Shown piece by piece: positions 9,291-18,493 of a stretch of 64,000 nt of DNA; within the stretch, counting starts at the first letter, position 1, and every line of letters begins with the position of its first letter. The position numbers were made by a program, and so were the translations under genes. Source of the stretch: Ktedonobacteria bacterium brp13 (GTDB lineage: Bacteria; Chloroflexota; Ktedonobacteria; Ktedonobacterales; Ktedonobacteraceae); NCBI GenBank assembly GCA_015099395.1, contig AP024096.1, positions 3,038,001-3,102,000 on the forward strand, read 5' to 3'. Below the pieces are notes generated by a model that was not told the DNA's origin, searched no databases, and saw only the letters and a program-made list of their open reading frames with translations.

Positions 9291-10490
9291 TTAAAACCTG
9301 GCAAGATTCCGAGAAATGGCAACGTCATTCAGAAAATTCCCAACAACCTGTGACACAGCCAGAGGGAATGAAAGGCGATCCTGACTGATCAATTGCGGAA
9401 CAGTAGAAAAACGTCCATTCACATCCTCATTGATGACGCTAGCGAGTTGCCGCGATGTCATGTAGTTCGCATAGGTATGCGCCAAATGCGGCAGAGCACG
9501 CGCAAGTCGCTGAGATGATGGCAAGCGATCTCGTTTTTGATGAGCATTAAAGTGTGGATCAGATGGGGCTAGATTCCAGAGCTCGTTCATAGGGTACACA
9601 GAAAGAGGCATAAGGTGATCAAGATGATAGGACACCCCTTGCGTAATCGACCTTTCCGTCCAGGGGCAAATAAATTCTGTTCCCTCTAAAAGCAAGATAT
9701 CAATATGATTGCGTTCCCAGGTCAACGGTCGTCGATTATCTGGCCGATCAGTGAGAAGCCGATAGATATCCCCTCGATTGATAGCTTGCTCTGGCTGCTC
9801 TTGCAATAAACGTTCTGTAAAGAGGCACCATTCATGAATACACAGCGCTTCGACCCACAGCGACATGTCACGGAAGGTTTGCCAGAGTTCAGCATTGATC
9901 ACAAGACAACGATCTTCTGGCAAGGTTCCTGGAATCGATATTCCCTGACCTTGCAGATACTTGAATTTGACCGGCTTTGCAAAAAGTGCCCATTTTCCAG
10001 GGCCAGCATAACAGATCGGCATTTCGAGAGCGTCACAAAGAGCAACCACTGCTGCATGATACTGCTGGAGGAGTTCTGGAGAATAAAGCTGATTTTTCCT
10101 GCTGATCTTCATATCATTGATAAGAAAGAAGCCATCAGAAGGTCCTGAAGAAGTTCCGATAGAACGCTCCCATTCCAGACGCAACGAGCTCAACGCCTGG
10201 CGAAAGGCAATATCAGTATTTAATCCACCTGCACGCTGCGAACGTCTTCCCTGGTAGATTGGCCGCTGAGGATCAACAAAGGGCCAGTAATACGCAATCC
10301 AGTAGTCAGCCAGGGCGCGTAATGGCACAAGGACATTTTGATGGTATGTATATACATCCGGGAAAGAGATCACAACATCATTAATGGCTCGCAGGAGCGC
10401 GATCTTATAACTCGTCACCTTTGTATCGTGACGCAGAATAGTACTAATAACACTACTGTTAGCTACATCTAGTGACACAATTTCTCCCAT
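9291..10490 (-). CDS. HNH endonuclease domain protein
   Basis: About 400 residues; I chose the ATG at 10490 (MGEIVSLDV), but a GTG at 10532 directly after an in-frame stop is an alternative, and neither has a strong ribosome site. The C-terminal third holds an HNH site: CPWTERS, then YHLDHLMPLS, a conserved N in ELWNLAPSD, and FNAHQKRDRLP, so metal-dependent DNA cleavage is the likely activity. The first two thirds are helical with aromatic patches and no recognisable domain. The layout, a large unknown N-terminal region plus a terminal HNH, is common among restriction or phage-defence nucleases. No partner gene is adjacent: the neighbour at 7398 is a secreted protein on the same strand, 350 bases away. 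Confidence 0.75.
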   Translation of the reverse strand: MGEIVSLDVANSSVISTILRHDTKVTSYKIALLRAINDVVISFPDVYTYHQNVLVPLRALADYWIAYYWPFVDPQRPIYQGRRSQRAGGLNTDIAFRQALSSLRLEWERSIGTSSGPSDGFFLINDMKISRKNQLYSPELLQQYHAAVVALCDALEMPICYAGPGKWALFAKPVKFKYLQGQGISIPGTLPEDRCLVINAELWQTFRDMSLWVEALCIHEWCLFTERLLQEQPEQAINRGDIYRLLTDRPDNRRPLTWERNHIDILLLEGTEFICPWTERSITQGVSYHLDHLMPLSVYPMNELWNLAPSDPHFNAHQKRDRLPSSQRLARALPHLAHTYANYMTSRQLASVINEDVNGRFSTVPQLISQDRLSFPLAVSQVVGNFLNDVAISRNLARF

Positions 10491-11021
10491 TGATGCACGT
10501 ACATCATTACTTTCTGCACGAGAATAGAGCACTTATAAATAGTGATGAGGTACACTATATTCTTCATTATAAATATAAATTATCATCTAAATTCAATGCT
10601 GCATTCTTATCTATTAATCGCTTAACATTGACATATGCAAATAATATAACACACTATGATAAATGTAAACCATTAACGAACACATTATCTACAGAATTAT
10701 GCTGATCTCATTGCCTTCCCTGCGAAATGTGAACTGAAAGTCCTAGATTGGTGAATTTCTTTCCTTTTCGCGTGTATATTGGAATAAGTAGAAAAAATGT
10801 GGAGCTTTGTGCATAATTGGGATAGTGCTTCTTGAAAACACATTGTACTGGATATCCAGTGAAGTATGATGAGTGACGGAGCCTGTCACACTTCGTTTCC
10901 ATATACGCTTAGCAGATGCTATTTCCCTGTCAATCTGCAATGTACAGATTGGTATATTTAGAGATTTAGGCGCATAAGCAGGCATTTATTTGCTAATAAG
11001 TCTATTTGTGGGATTATTCTA
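10491..11021. other. Intergenic, AT-rich
   Basis: About 530 bases between divergent genes, strongly AT-rich between 10530 and 10700. It should hold both promoters. I see no coding sequence with supporting features and no clean promoter consensus. Confidence 0.4.
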
Positions 11022-12560
11022 ATGAATAGAGAAAAACATACACCGCCACGGCGGCAGTTCATTCATCCAATGTCAACATTCTATGATAACATGCCCGTGA
11101 GCTCCCCTGATACAGCAGAGCCGTTAGCGCCGTCTCAACGGTTGGCAGAGGAGCAGGCCGATTGGGTACAACCTGATGTGTTTGCAGGGCCAACTCCTTC
11201 ACCCTGGACCAGTGCTCAGGTCGAACTGGATCTTAGTGCATGGCAGGTCCGGCCATCTGAGATGCCATCGCAGGCCGAGCAAGATTCGGGACGGTTACAG
11301 GTGGCTTCACCTCAAACGACAAAACACCACCTCGCACAGAAACCAAAACGGAGGGCATCCCGGAAATCCCGTAAGAAGCGTGTACCAGTCTGGCTGGTTG
11401 TGTGCAGTGTGATCACGATCTTTGTGGTTGTGTTGACCCAGGGCAATGGCACGATAGGTGCCTGGAGTGCTGACGAGTTCCGGGCAATCGCCGGACCGGT
11501 CGCAGCGGCTCAGGTTGAAGCCTGGTATCTCAACGTTCAAAATAAGGCGAATCAACTCCAATATCAACTGGGCTTGAAACACATCACTGCACCTTCACAA
11601 TTGACATCGAGGGTTGTAAAGTCGGTTCCCCCTCCGGTGCGGGCCACAATGAAGCCGATGCCCCTGCCTCCTATGAAAACAGTCGTCTCACCAGCTCTCA
11701 GCGGTGAGGGCGTCTGGAATGTGCTGGAGCAGGCGTCTGGTTCCTATAACTATCTGCCAATGGATGCCAGTGCTTTTATTCGGCCTGATCCTAACTATCC
11801 CTATGCCATCGTTACGCTCTTGCAGCTCGATACGCGCTTTTCGCGGCTGCACATCGTAGCTGGCACGCAGGAGCCAGGCGGACCACTCAATGCGTATGGC
11901 ACAGGAAGCATTGCTAAAGCTGATCAAGCAGGCAATACTTTACTGGCTACTTTGAATGGTGGATTTAAATATGCGGATGGAGCATATGGCCTCATGACCG
12001 ATGGCAAAGTCTATGTGCCACCACAACCAACTGCTGCCACGATTGCCATTACACGTAGCGGGAAACTGATTATAGGCTCCTGGGGCGTCGATCCTCAACT
12101 CAATAGCAATAACCAGGATCTGGTTGCCTGGCGTCAGAACGCCTCGCTCCTGATCAATAATGGGGTGATTAATCCTCTGACAAAGGATGGTGCAGCCTGG
12201 GGTGGCACGATCTTGAATAGCCAGTATACCTGGCGTTCGGGCCTTGGCATCACAGCCCAGGGGAATCTGGTGTATGCAGCCGGCAATGCGTTGTTGCCGG
12301 AAACGCTGGGGATAGCGCTACACGCAGCTGGCGCGGTTATGGCAATGGAAACAGATATCAATCCATTCTGGACCCGCGCGTTCTTGTATCAGCGTAATAG
12401 TCATGGGACATTAACGATCAACAAGCTTAATACCCAGATGCAGGGCACGGGCTACGAGTATCTGAATGCGGATCAGCGCGACTTCTTCTACCTGACGCGC
12501 TATACTCCGACATCCACGACAACGACCAGGACGCATACATCGTCAGGGACCCACTCCTGA
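11022..12560 (+). CDS. Membrane-anchored phosphodiester glycosidase (NAGPA/DUF2233) family protein
   Basis: A 512-residue protein with a long polar N-terminus, a basic stretch (KPKRRASRKSRKKR) and one membrane segment at about residues 126-142 (WLVVCSVITIFVVVLTQ). This places the C-terminal domain outside the cell. The outer domain resembles the NAGPA/DUF2233 phosphodiester glycosidase fold: NGGFKYADGAYGLM, LLINNGVI, SGLGITAQGNLVYAAG and a final ALHAAGAVMAMETDIN, where families with activity usually have a LDGGGS-like run. That last motif is changed here, so catalysis is uncertain. It ends in a Thr/Ser-rich tail. The next gene, 266 bases downstream on the same strand, has its own promoter. 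Confidence 0.75.
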   Translation: MNREKHTPPRRQFIHPMSTFYDNMPVSSPDTAEPLAPSQRLAEEQADWVQPDVFAGPTPSPWTSAQVELDLSAWQVRPSEMPSQAEQDSGRLQVASPQTTKHHLAQKPKRRASRKSRKKRVPVWLVVCSVITIFVVVLTQGNGTIGAWSADEFRAIAGPVAAAQVEAWYLNVQNKANQLQYQLGLKHITAPSQLTSRVVKSVPPPVRATMKPMPLPPMKTVVSPALSGEGVWNVLEQASGSYNYLPMDASAFIRPDPNYPYAIVTLLQLDTRFSRLHIVAGTQEPGGPLNAYGTGSIAKADQAGNTLLATLNGGFKYADGAYGLMTDGKVYVPPQPTAATIAITRSGKLIIGSWGVDPQLNSNNQDLVAWRQNASLLINNGVINPLTKDGAAWGGTILNSQYTWRSGLGITAQGNLVYAAGNALLPETLGIALHAAGAVMAMETDINPFWTRAFLYQRNSHGTLTINKLNTQMQGTGYEYLNADQRDFFYLTRYTPTSTTTTRTHTSSGTHS

Positions 12561-12567
12561 ATGGCGG

Positions 12568-12591
12568 GTGGGCTTGCGCAAGTAAGCCCAC
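12568..12591 (+). terminator. Hairpin after the NAGPA-like gene
   Basis: GTGGGCTT and AAGCCCAC pair around an 8-base loop, 7 bases past the stop codon. No T run follows, so it is a possible rather than a firm terminator. Confidence 0.45.
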
Positions 12592-12744
12592 ACCTGACCA
12601 GACGCAGACTTGCAACACTACCCCGGATTAGAGCAGCGGCTACTCTCCATCGCATAAAAACCTGAGCAGTCACGAATGAATTACATTTTTATTATATATT
12701 TTCATTAATAATGCATTTCATCTGCATTTTATTTGTATTTTATC

Positions 12745-12774
12745 TTGACATTTAAATATCTCTTCATGTATATT
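12745..12774 (+). promoter_or_regulatory. Sigma-70-type promoter for kinase/transporter operon
   Basis: TTGACA at 12745-12750 and TATATT at 12769-12774 are separated by 18 bases in a very AT-rich stretch. They lie about 50 bases before the ribosome site (AAAGGAGAGG) of the kinase gene. Both boxes are close to consensus. Confidence 0.65.
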
Positions 12775-12826
12775 ATGATAAGGTTGAGATAATTAGCTAT
12801 GGAAAAGCACAAAGGAGAGGCGGCCC

Positions 12827-15250
12827 ATGAATGATCTCCCCCAACGCGTTGGGAAGTATGAATTGCAGGAACTTTTGGGGCGTGGTGGGATGGCTGAGGT
12901 ATGGAAAGCTTTTGATACTCAATTACATCGTTATGTGGCTATAAAATTACTTCATGCGAATTTACAAACAGACCCAGACTTTATTTCTCGTTTTACTCAT
13001 GAAGCACAAATGGTTGCAGCTTTACGCCATCCAAATATTATACAGATCTATGACTTCCACACTTCAGAATCAGTTGGGTCTAATGAGACACTTGCCTATA
13101 TGGTTATGGAGCATATCAAAGGCCAAACCTTAGCCCATTATATCAGTGCTACATCGAAGCAAAAACAATTTCCTTCTGCCAGCGATATTATTCGGCTCTT
13201 TACACCTATCAGCCTGGCTCTAGATTATGCGCATCAACAAGGCACTATTCACCGTGATATTAAGCCAGCGAATATTCTGCTTGATCAAGCGAATCGAACG
13301 CGTAACCCAATGGGGGAGCCGATTCTTTCAGATTTTGGTCTGGCCAAGGTGATGGATGCTCCATCTCAAACGGTGGCCGGATTTGTGCTTGGCACTCCCC
13401 TCTATATTTCTCCTGAGCAGGTGCAGAATAAACCGATCAGTAACCGTACCGACCTCTATTCGCTGGGAATAGTCCTCTATGAGATATTTGCCTCAAAGCC
13501 ACCGTTTTATGGTGATAGTTCGAGCCGCATTATGCTCCAGCGCGTCACGGATGAGCCCACTGATCCACGCACCATTAATGTGAACCTTTCCTCTGCGTTA
13601 GCCGAAGTTCTCTTGAAAAGCGTTGCGAGAGAGCCGCAAAATCGTTTTCCCACTGCCGCAGCCATGATCTTCGCAGTGGCGGAGGCACTTGATCTCCCCA
13701 TACCAGAAGACTTACGTCTGGCTATTGCCTCTATATACGAAACACAGGTAACATCAATTGACACACTGTCAGTTGATGATGAAGCGGCGACTGTGGTTAC
13801 TTCAACTTCCGCAGATGCTCCGATACAGCAACAGGCGGATGCAGTTGTTGGCGACAATGTAGCTACAATTGTGCGCAATGATGCATCTATAGTTGATATT
13901 CCATCGGTAGAAAGAGTAGGGGACACCGGTGGCCCCGTGCATTTGCCGGATTCTGAACCGCTGTTACCAGGAGCAACAACTAGTGGTACAATCATAACTG
14001 GTAAGGTCTCTTCTTCGCAGCAAACTACTGACTCCAAAGCGACGCCACTGATAGTTCCTCCGCTACCACATGCACGAACAACGCGAAAACGTCAGAGGAT
14101 GCGTATCGTGATCGCGGCACTATTGATTGGCGTCTTAATTGTAGCGGGATCAGGCACACTATTTCTATGGTTCACTACACATAAGACTGCCACTATCACC
14201 GGTACGAATGCCGCTGTTGGTCAGGCCCTCTTTCTCAGTGATGTGAACTTAACACAGGATACGGCCCGGGGAAATAACAGTAAATTAGAGCTAGATCTCA
14301 AAACTATTCCAGCCCCTCAACGCGGCGAAAGCTACTATGCGTGGTTACTACCCGATAAAAATCAACCTGAAGGAGCCCCGATTCTCCTGGGACAATTGGC
14401 AGTGAAGAATGGGAACGTCCATTTTGTTTATGCTGGCACTGAGAATAGCTCGGATTTGCTCGCAAGCACCAGTCGTTTTCTTATCACCGAAGAAAGTTCA
14501 GCTGTCACACCGGATATCCCTTCCCCTGATCTCAATGCATGGCGCTATTATGCAGAGATTCCTCAGACGGTGCCAGCTAATCAAAGCTATAGTTTACTGG
14601 ATCATATCCGCCATTTGCTGGCGAACGATCCAACTCTGATATCTCTCCATCTCACCGGGGGATTGGATATCTGGGCTGCTCGCAACACGTACGCGGTTGC
14701 TCAGTGGTCTAAGAGTGCGCGGAACGATTGGCAGGCAAAGCATTTTGCTACGTTGCGTCAACACATCGTATCAATCCTTGATTATCTTGATGGAGATACC
14801 TACGTCAATCAAGATGTACCGGCAGGTACTCCTCTCTATGACAATCATCAATATGCCCAGGTTGGCCTGCTTGAGTTTGATCCCACACAACAAAATCCGC
14901 CCAGCTATCTGTATCATATCGCGCTTCATCTGAACGGTGTTATTTCCTCGCCTGGCTCTACACAGTATCAGCGTTCAGTGGCAGTGCAAGTGAATATAGG
15001 TATCAATAATATGAAGGCAGAGTTAGGACAAAGCAGGCAGGATGCTATTCAATTGGTACACATGAACAACACTCAACTGGCTCAGCCCTCTGCTCTCGCT
15101 CTCCTAAATGATATGGTAACGCAGACCACTATCGCCTATGCAGGTCAGGTAGATACAACCACTCAGCAGATAAAGAAGATGGGCATGACACAGATTTACC
15201 AAGACAATCAGCGGCTAGCTACTTTTGAGATCAAGCCATACCACAGTTGA
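12827..15250 (+). CDS. PknB-like transmembrane serine/threonine protein kinase
   Basis: An 807-residue receptor-type kinase. Kinase domain residues about 10-290: glycine loop GRGGMAEV, lysine K40 (AIK), catalytic HRDIKPANIL with D144, and DFG at 169-171, all intact. A polar linker leads to one membrane segment near residues 425-447. The outer domain has a YYAWLLPD...PILLGQL pattern like the extracellular domains of anti-sigma-K proteins, followed by an unknown C-terminal region. The gene overlaps no other, but the FHA-domain ABC transporter begins 57 bases later and is its likely phosphorylation target: FHA domains bind phosphothreonine, and the mycobacterial PknF/Rv1747 pair has the same logic. 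Signal sensed: unknown. Confidence 0.92.
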   Translation: MNDLPQRVGKYELQELLGRGGMAEVWKAFDTQLHRYVAIKLLHANLQTDPDFISRFTHEAQMVAALRHPNIIQIYDFHTSESVGSNETLAYMVMEHIKGQTLAHYISATSKQKQFPSASDIIRLFTPISLALDYAHQQGTIHRDIKPANILLDQANRTRNPMGEPILSDFGLAKVMDAPSQTVAGFVLGTPLYISPEQVQNKPISNRTDLYSLGIVLYEIFASKPPFYGDSSSRIMLQRVTDEPTDPRTINVNLSSALAEVLLKSVAREPQNRFPTAAAMIFAVAEALDLPIPEDLRLAIASIYETQVTSIDTLSVDDEAATVVTSTSADAPIQQQADAVVGDNVATIVRNDASIVDIPSVERVGDTGGPVHLPDSEPLLPGATTSGTIITGKVSSSQQTTDSKATPLIVPPLPHARTTRKRQRMRIVIAALLIGVLIVAGSGTLFLWFTTHKTATITGTNAAVGQALFLSDVNLTQDTARGNNSKLELDLKTIPAPQRGESYYAWLLPDKNQPEGAPILLGQLAVKNGNVHFVYAGTENSSDLLASTSRFLITEESSAVTPDIPSPDLNAWRYYAEIPQTVPANQSYSLLDHIRHLLANDPTLISLHLTGGLDIWAARNTYAVAQWSKSARNDWQAKHFATLRQHIVSILDYLDGDTYVNQDVPAGTPLYDNHQYAQVGLLEFDPTQQNPPSYLYHIALHLNGVISSPGSTQYQRSVAVQVNIGINNMKAELGQSRQDAIQLVHMNNTQLAQPSALALLNDMVTQTTIAYAGQVDTTTQQIKKMGMTQIYQDNQRLATFEIKPYHS

Positions 15251-15307
15251 TATAGATAGCGATCATTGCTTTTTATCGTTGCTTTTTATGTGCGCGAGGA
15301 AAGATAT

Positions 15308-18300
15308 ATGCAAAGAGAAGAACTGCAAAACGGTGGGGCGACAATCCGTTTTCTCAGCGGACCACTTGCTGAAAAAAATATCTCTATCCAGAAAGCAACC
15401 ACATCATTTGGACGAGGGAAGCAGAACGATATTGTCGTGTTAGATCCTGCAGTTTCCAGGCAACATGCCAATATTCACTGGAGAGATGGTGTGTGGAGCA
15501 TTGAGAACCTCTCACAAAGCAACCATATAACGATTAACAAGCAACAAGTAAAGCAACAGGGCATTTTGCAACATAATTGTATCGTCAGCCTTGGCGGGAC
15601 AATTCGCTTTGTTTTTCTTCTCCCACAAGCAGTGACAGAACAGCAACAACCTTCTGCTACCCAAACACTAGAACAAGCACAGATCCCCGAGCTTCAGACA
15701 TTGAGATCGCCACTCAAAGTGCAATCTGGTGCTATGCCCTCTGATACAGTATTTGCTTCAATAGGTAACAGTGGTGTGCCTATATTAACTGTGAGCAGCA
15801 ATATTCATAGTGATGTGCAGGAACATATACTGAACAAACCAACACTGAGTATTGGACGCGATGCGGGAAATGACATAGTGATCAAGGAACCGACCGTTTC
15901 GTCGCAGCATGCACAGATTGTCCAAGAAGGCAATGCACTGTTCCTTATCCATCCTCATCCATCGCGCGAGAAGACCCTGAATGGGTTATGGTACCAGGGG
16001 CAACATATTCGCGGTGATCAGCAGTTGCGCAAGCAACTTGCCAATGGAGACATATTTCGTATTGGAGATGAGCATGGGACGTTAATCACTCTCACATATA
16101 ATGACGGCAGCGAACAGAACAATGAAGCGTTGCCAGAGATGCCGCCTGTGCCTTTAAATATCGAACGAGTTACCATTGGGCGTGTTGAGACGAATACAGT
16201 CGTTCTCAATCATCCCCAGGTTTCAGGACACCACGCAGTGCTGGAGAAAACAGCTGATGGCTATCGTGTGATTGATAACAATAGTATGAATCACGTCTAC
16301 CTCAATAGAGAACGTGTTAGCGATCATCTGTTGCGTAGCGGGGACGAGATTCGTATTGGGCCTTACCGGCTTATCTATACCGGGACCGAATTGAGACAAT
16401 ATGACGAGAGTGCTCATATACGAATCGATGCACTGCACCTGACGAAAATAGGGAATAACAATGTTATTCTGCTCGATGATATTTCACTCGTGATCCCTCC
16501 TCGGAAGTTTGTAGCCATTGTCGGTGGATCTGGTGCGGGGAAATCTACACTCATGGATGCCATGAATGGCCTGCGTCCCGCTCATCAGGGGGAAGTCCTC
16601 TACAATGGAGTTGACTACTATCACAATCTAGCAACATTCAGTACGCAACTGGGTTATGTACCCCAGGACGACATTGTGCACCGGGACCTGACGGTAGAGC
16701 GAGCGCTTTACTATGCTGCCAGGCTGCGTCTCCCAGGTGACTTTACCAGGGAACAGATCCAGTGGCGTATCGATGAGGTCCTTGAAGATGTAGAGATGAC
16801 AGATCGGCGCTCATTATTGGTAAGCAAACTTTCCGGTGGGCAGCGCAAACGTGTGTCAATTGCGCTTGAGCTGCTTGCCAACCCGGGAGTATTCTTTTTA
16901 GATGAGCCTACATCCGGCCTGGATCCGGGTTTAGATCGTAAAATGATGGTGCTTCTGCGCCGATTGGCGGATAGAGGGCGAACTATTGTCCTGGTCACGC
17001 ATGCCACAAATAACATTAATACATGCGATTATATCTGTTTTATGGCACAGGGGGGACGTCTCGCCTACTTTGGTCCGCCGAACGAGGCAAAAACCTTCTT
17101 TGAAAGGACCGATTTCGCCGAGATTTATAGCACATTGGAGCCAACCCAGGGTGAGCTAGATATCCCAGCACAAGCAGCAACGCGCTTCCTGAATTCAGCT
17201 GATTACCAGCGCTATGTGGCTGAACCGTTGAAACAAGAGCAAGCGCAGCACAAGCAGAAAGACCCGATTACTACAGCACAATCAGCAATGAGACATACGA
17301 AAAAAAAGTCAAGAAGAGGCCAGGGCTGGTCTCAGTTTGTATTGCTCTCGACACGGTATGTGGAATTGCTCAAGAATGACATTGGTAACTTACTCATTCT
17401 GCTTTTGCAGGCACCAATCATTGCCACTCTCCTCGTGCTGATGCTGCGTTTTGAGGTGGGTCCGGGTATATTCGATGGCAATAAGCTCGTGCAATGTAAT
17501 ACACAAATTCTCACTGCATCAGGCCCCCTTGTACTGCCTCAGAAGATGAGTCAGGGGGCACAAGTAGATTGCCAGGTCGTCTATTCATTTTTACAGACCA
17601 ATCCCCAGGGTCAGGCTTTTGTGCGCAGCCAGGGAGGACTGGAGCATGCGTTACAGAGTTTCCTTGTGCAAGGCATGGGGATAGATGCGCAAAAAGCCTT
17701 GTTTATTATGGCTTTCGCAACTGTTCTGTTCGGTTGTATTAACGGAGCACGCGAAATCGTCAAGGAATCGGCCATCTACAGGCGTGAACGGGCGGTCAAT
17801 CTAGGCATTCTTCCCTATATGTTCTCGAAAATCGTCGTGCTGGGAGTGTTTTGCCTGTTCCAGAGTGCCGTACTTGTTTTAGTAATGGAGCTGGGAGAGC
17901 CGCTGCATCAGGGTGTCTTTCTTCCTCCGCTGCTGGAGGCCTATATCACACTAGCGTTAACATCGCTGGCTGGTCTGATGCTTGGCCTGACAATATCTGC
18001 TATTGTGCCAAATAATGATCGTGCCATCAGTTTTGTGCCGATCGTTCTCATTCCGCAGGTCATTTTTTCAGGAGCCATTCTTGCACTCAAGGACTGGCTT
18101 ACACAGATCCTCGCTGTGGTCTTCCCAACGCGTTGGGCAATAACTGCGCTCGGAACCATCGTTGGCATGCATGCCAATACGACAGGCGGAGATCGACTGT
18201 TCGGCAATGATTATACCTATCAAGGCACACTCTACTCGATTTATAGCCAGGAAGATGCGATACATCGCCTTCTGTTGTCCTGGGCTGCATTAATCGTCAC

Positions 18301-18361
18301 TATACTGATATTAATGGTAGTGATCGGTCTTTTTCTGAAACGGAAGGACGCAAGAAGATAG
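15308..18361 (+). CDS. FHA-domain ABC transporter, ATPase fused to ABC-2 permease
   Basis: About 1017 residues from the ATG at 15308, preceded by GAGGAAAG; the frame is open slightly upstream without a ribosome site. Three FHA domains come first, each with a GRG/GRD...SRQHA-, SSQHA- or SGHHA-type signature. Next is an ABC ATPase: Walker A GGSGAGKST (about 16527-16553), signature LSGGQRKRVS and Walker B FFLDEPTSGLD. The last third has about six membrane helices of the ABC-2 (ABCG-like) type with a soluble loop holding cysteines. It is a half transporter that would work as a dimer, exporting an unknown substrate. It is closest in layout to mycobacterial Rv1747. The kinase upstream probably controls it through phosphothreonine binding by the FHA domains. 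Confidence 0.92.
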   Translation: MQREELQNGGATIRFLSGPLAEKNISIQKATTSFGRGKQNDIVVLDPAVSRQHANIHWRDGVWSIENLSQSNHITINKQQVKQQGILQHNCIVSLGGTIRFVFLLPQAVTEQQQPSATQTLEQAQIPELQTLRSPLKVQSGAMPSDTVFASIGNSGVPILTVSSNIHSDVQEHILNKPTLSIGRDAGNDIVIKEPTVSSQHAQIVQEGNALFLIHPHPSREKTLNGLWYQGQHIRGDQQLRKQLANGDIFRIGDEHGTLITLTYNDGSEQNNEALPEMPPVPLNIERVTIGRVETNTVVLNHPQVSGHHAVLEKTADGYRVIDNNSMNHVYLNRERVSDHLLRSGDEIRIGPYRLIYTGTELRQYDESAHIRIDALHLTKIGNNNVILLDDISLVIPPRKFVAIVGGSGAGKSTLMDAMNGLRPAHQGEVLYNGVDYYHNLATFSTQLGYVPQDDIVHRDLTVERALYYAARLRLPGDFTREQIQWRIDEVLEDVEMTDRRSLLVSKLSGGQRKRVSIALELLANPGVFFLDEPTSGLDPGLDRKMMVLLRRLADRGRTIVLVTHATNNINTCDYICFMAQGGRLAYFGPPNEAKTFFERTDFAEIYSTLEPTQGELDIPAQAATRFLNSADYQRYVAEPLKQEQAQHKQKDPITTAQSAMRHTKKKSRRGQGWSQFVLLSTRYVELLKNDIGNLLILLLQAPIIATLLVLMLRFEVGPGIFDGNKLVQCNTQILTASGPLVLPQKMSQGAQVDCQVVYSFLQTNPQGQAFVRSQGGLEHALQSFLVQGMGIDAQKALFIMAFATVLFGCINGAREIVKESAIYRRERAVNLGILPYMFSKIVVLGVFCLFQSAVLVLVMELGEPLHQGVFLPPLLEAYITLALTSLAGLMLGLTISAIVPNNDRAISFVPIVLIPQVIFSGAILALKDWLTQILAVVFPTRWAITALGTIVGMHANTTGGDRLFGNDYTYQGTLYSIYSQEDAIHRLLLSWAALIVTILILMVVIGLFLKRKDARR

Positions 18362-18423
18362 GGCGCATACGAGATAGCTCCCGGATAAGATTCTGTCTTG
18401 CTATTTCACTCAGGCGAAGCGTG

Positions 18424-18465
18424 AAAGGGCCGACAACAAGAAATTTTCTTGTTGTCGGCCCTTTT
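18424..18465. terminator. Bidirectional terminator
   Basis: A long perfect stem (AAAGGGCCGACAACAAGAAA against its complement) ends in TTTTT on the plus strand and in a matching run on the minus strand. It sits between the converging transporter and symporter genes and serves both. Confidence 0.88.
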
Positions 18466-18493
18466 TGATCTCGTACAAACATCTAGCGCGTAT

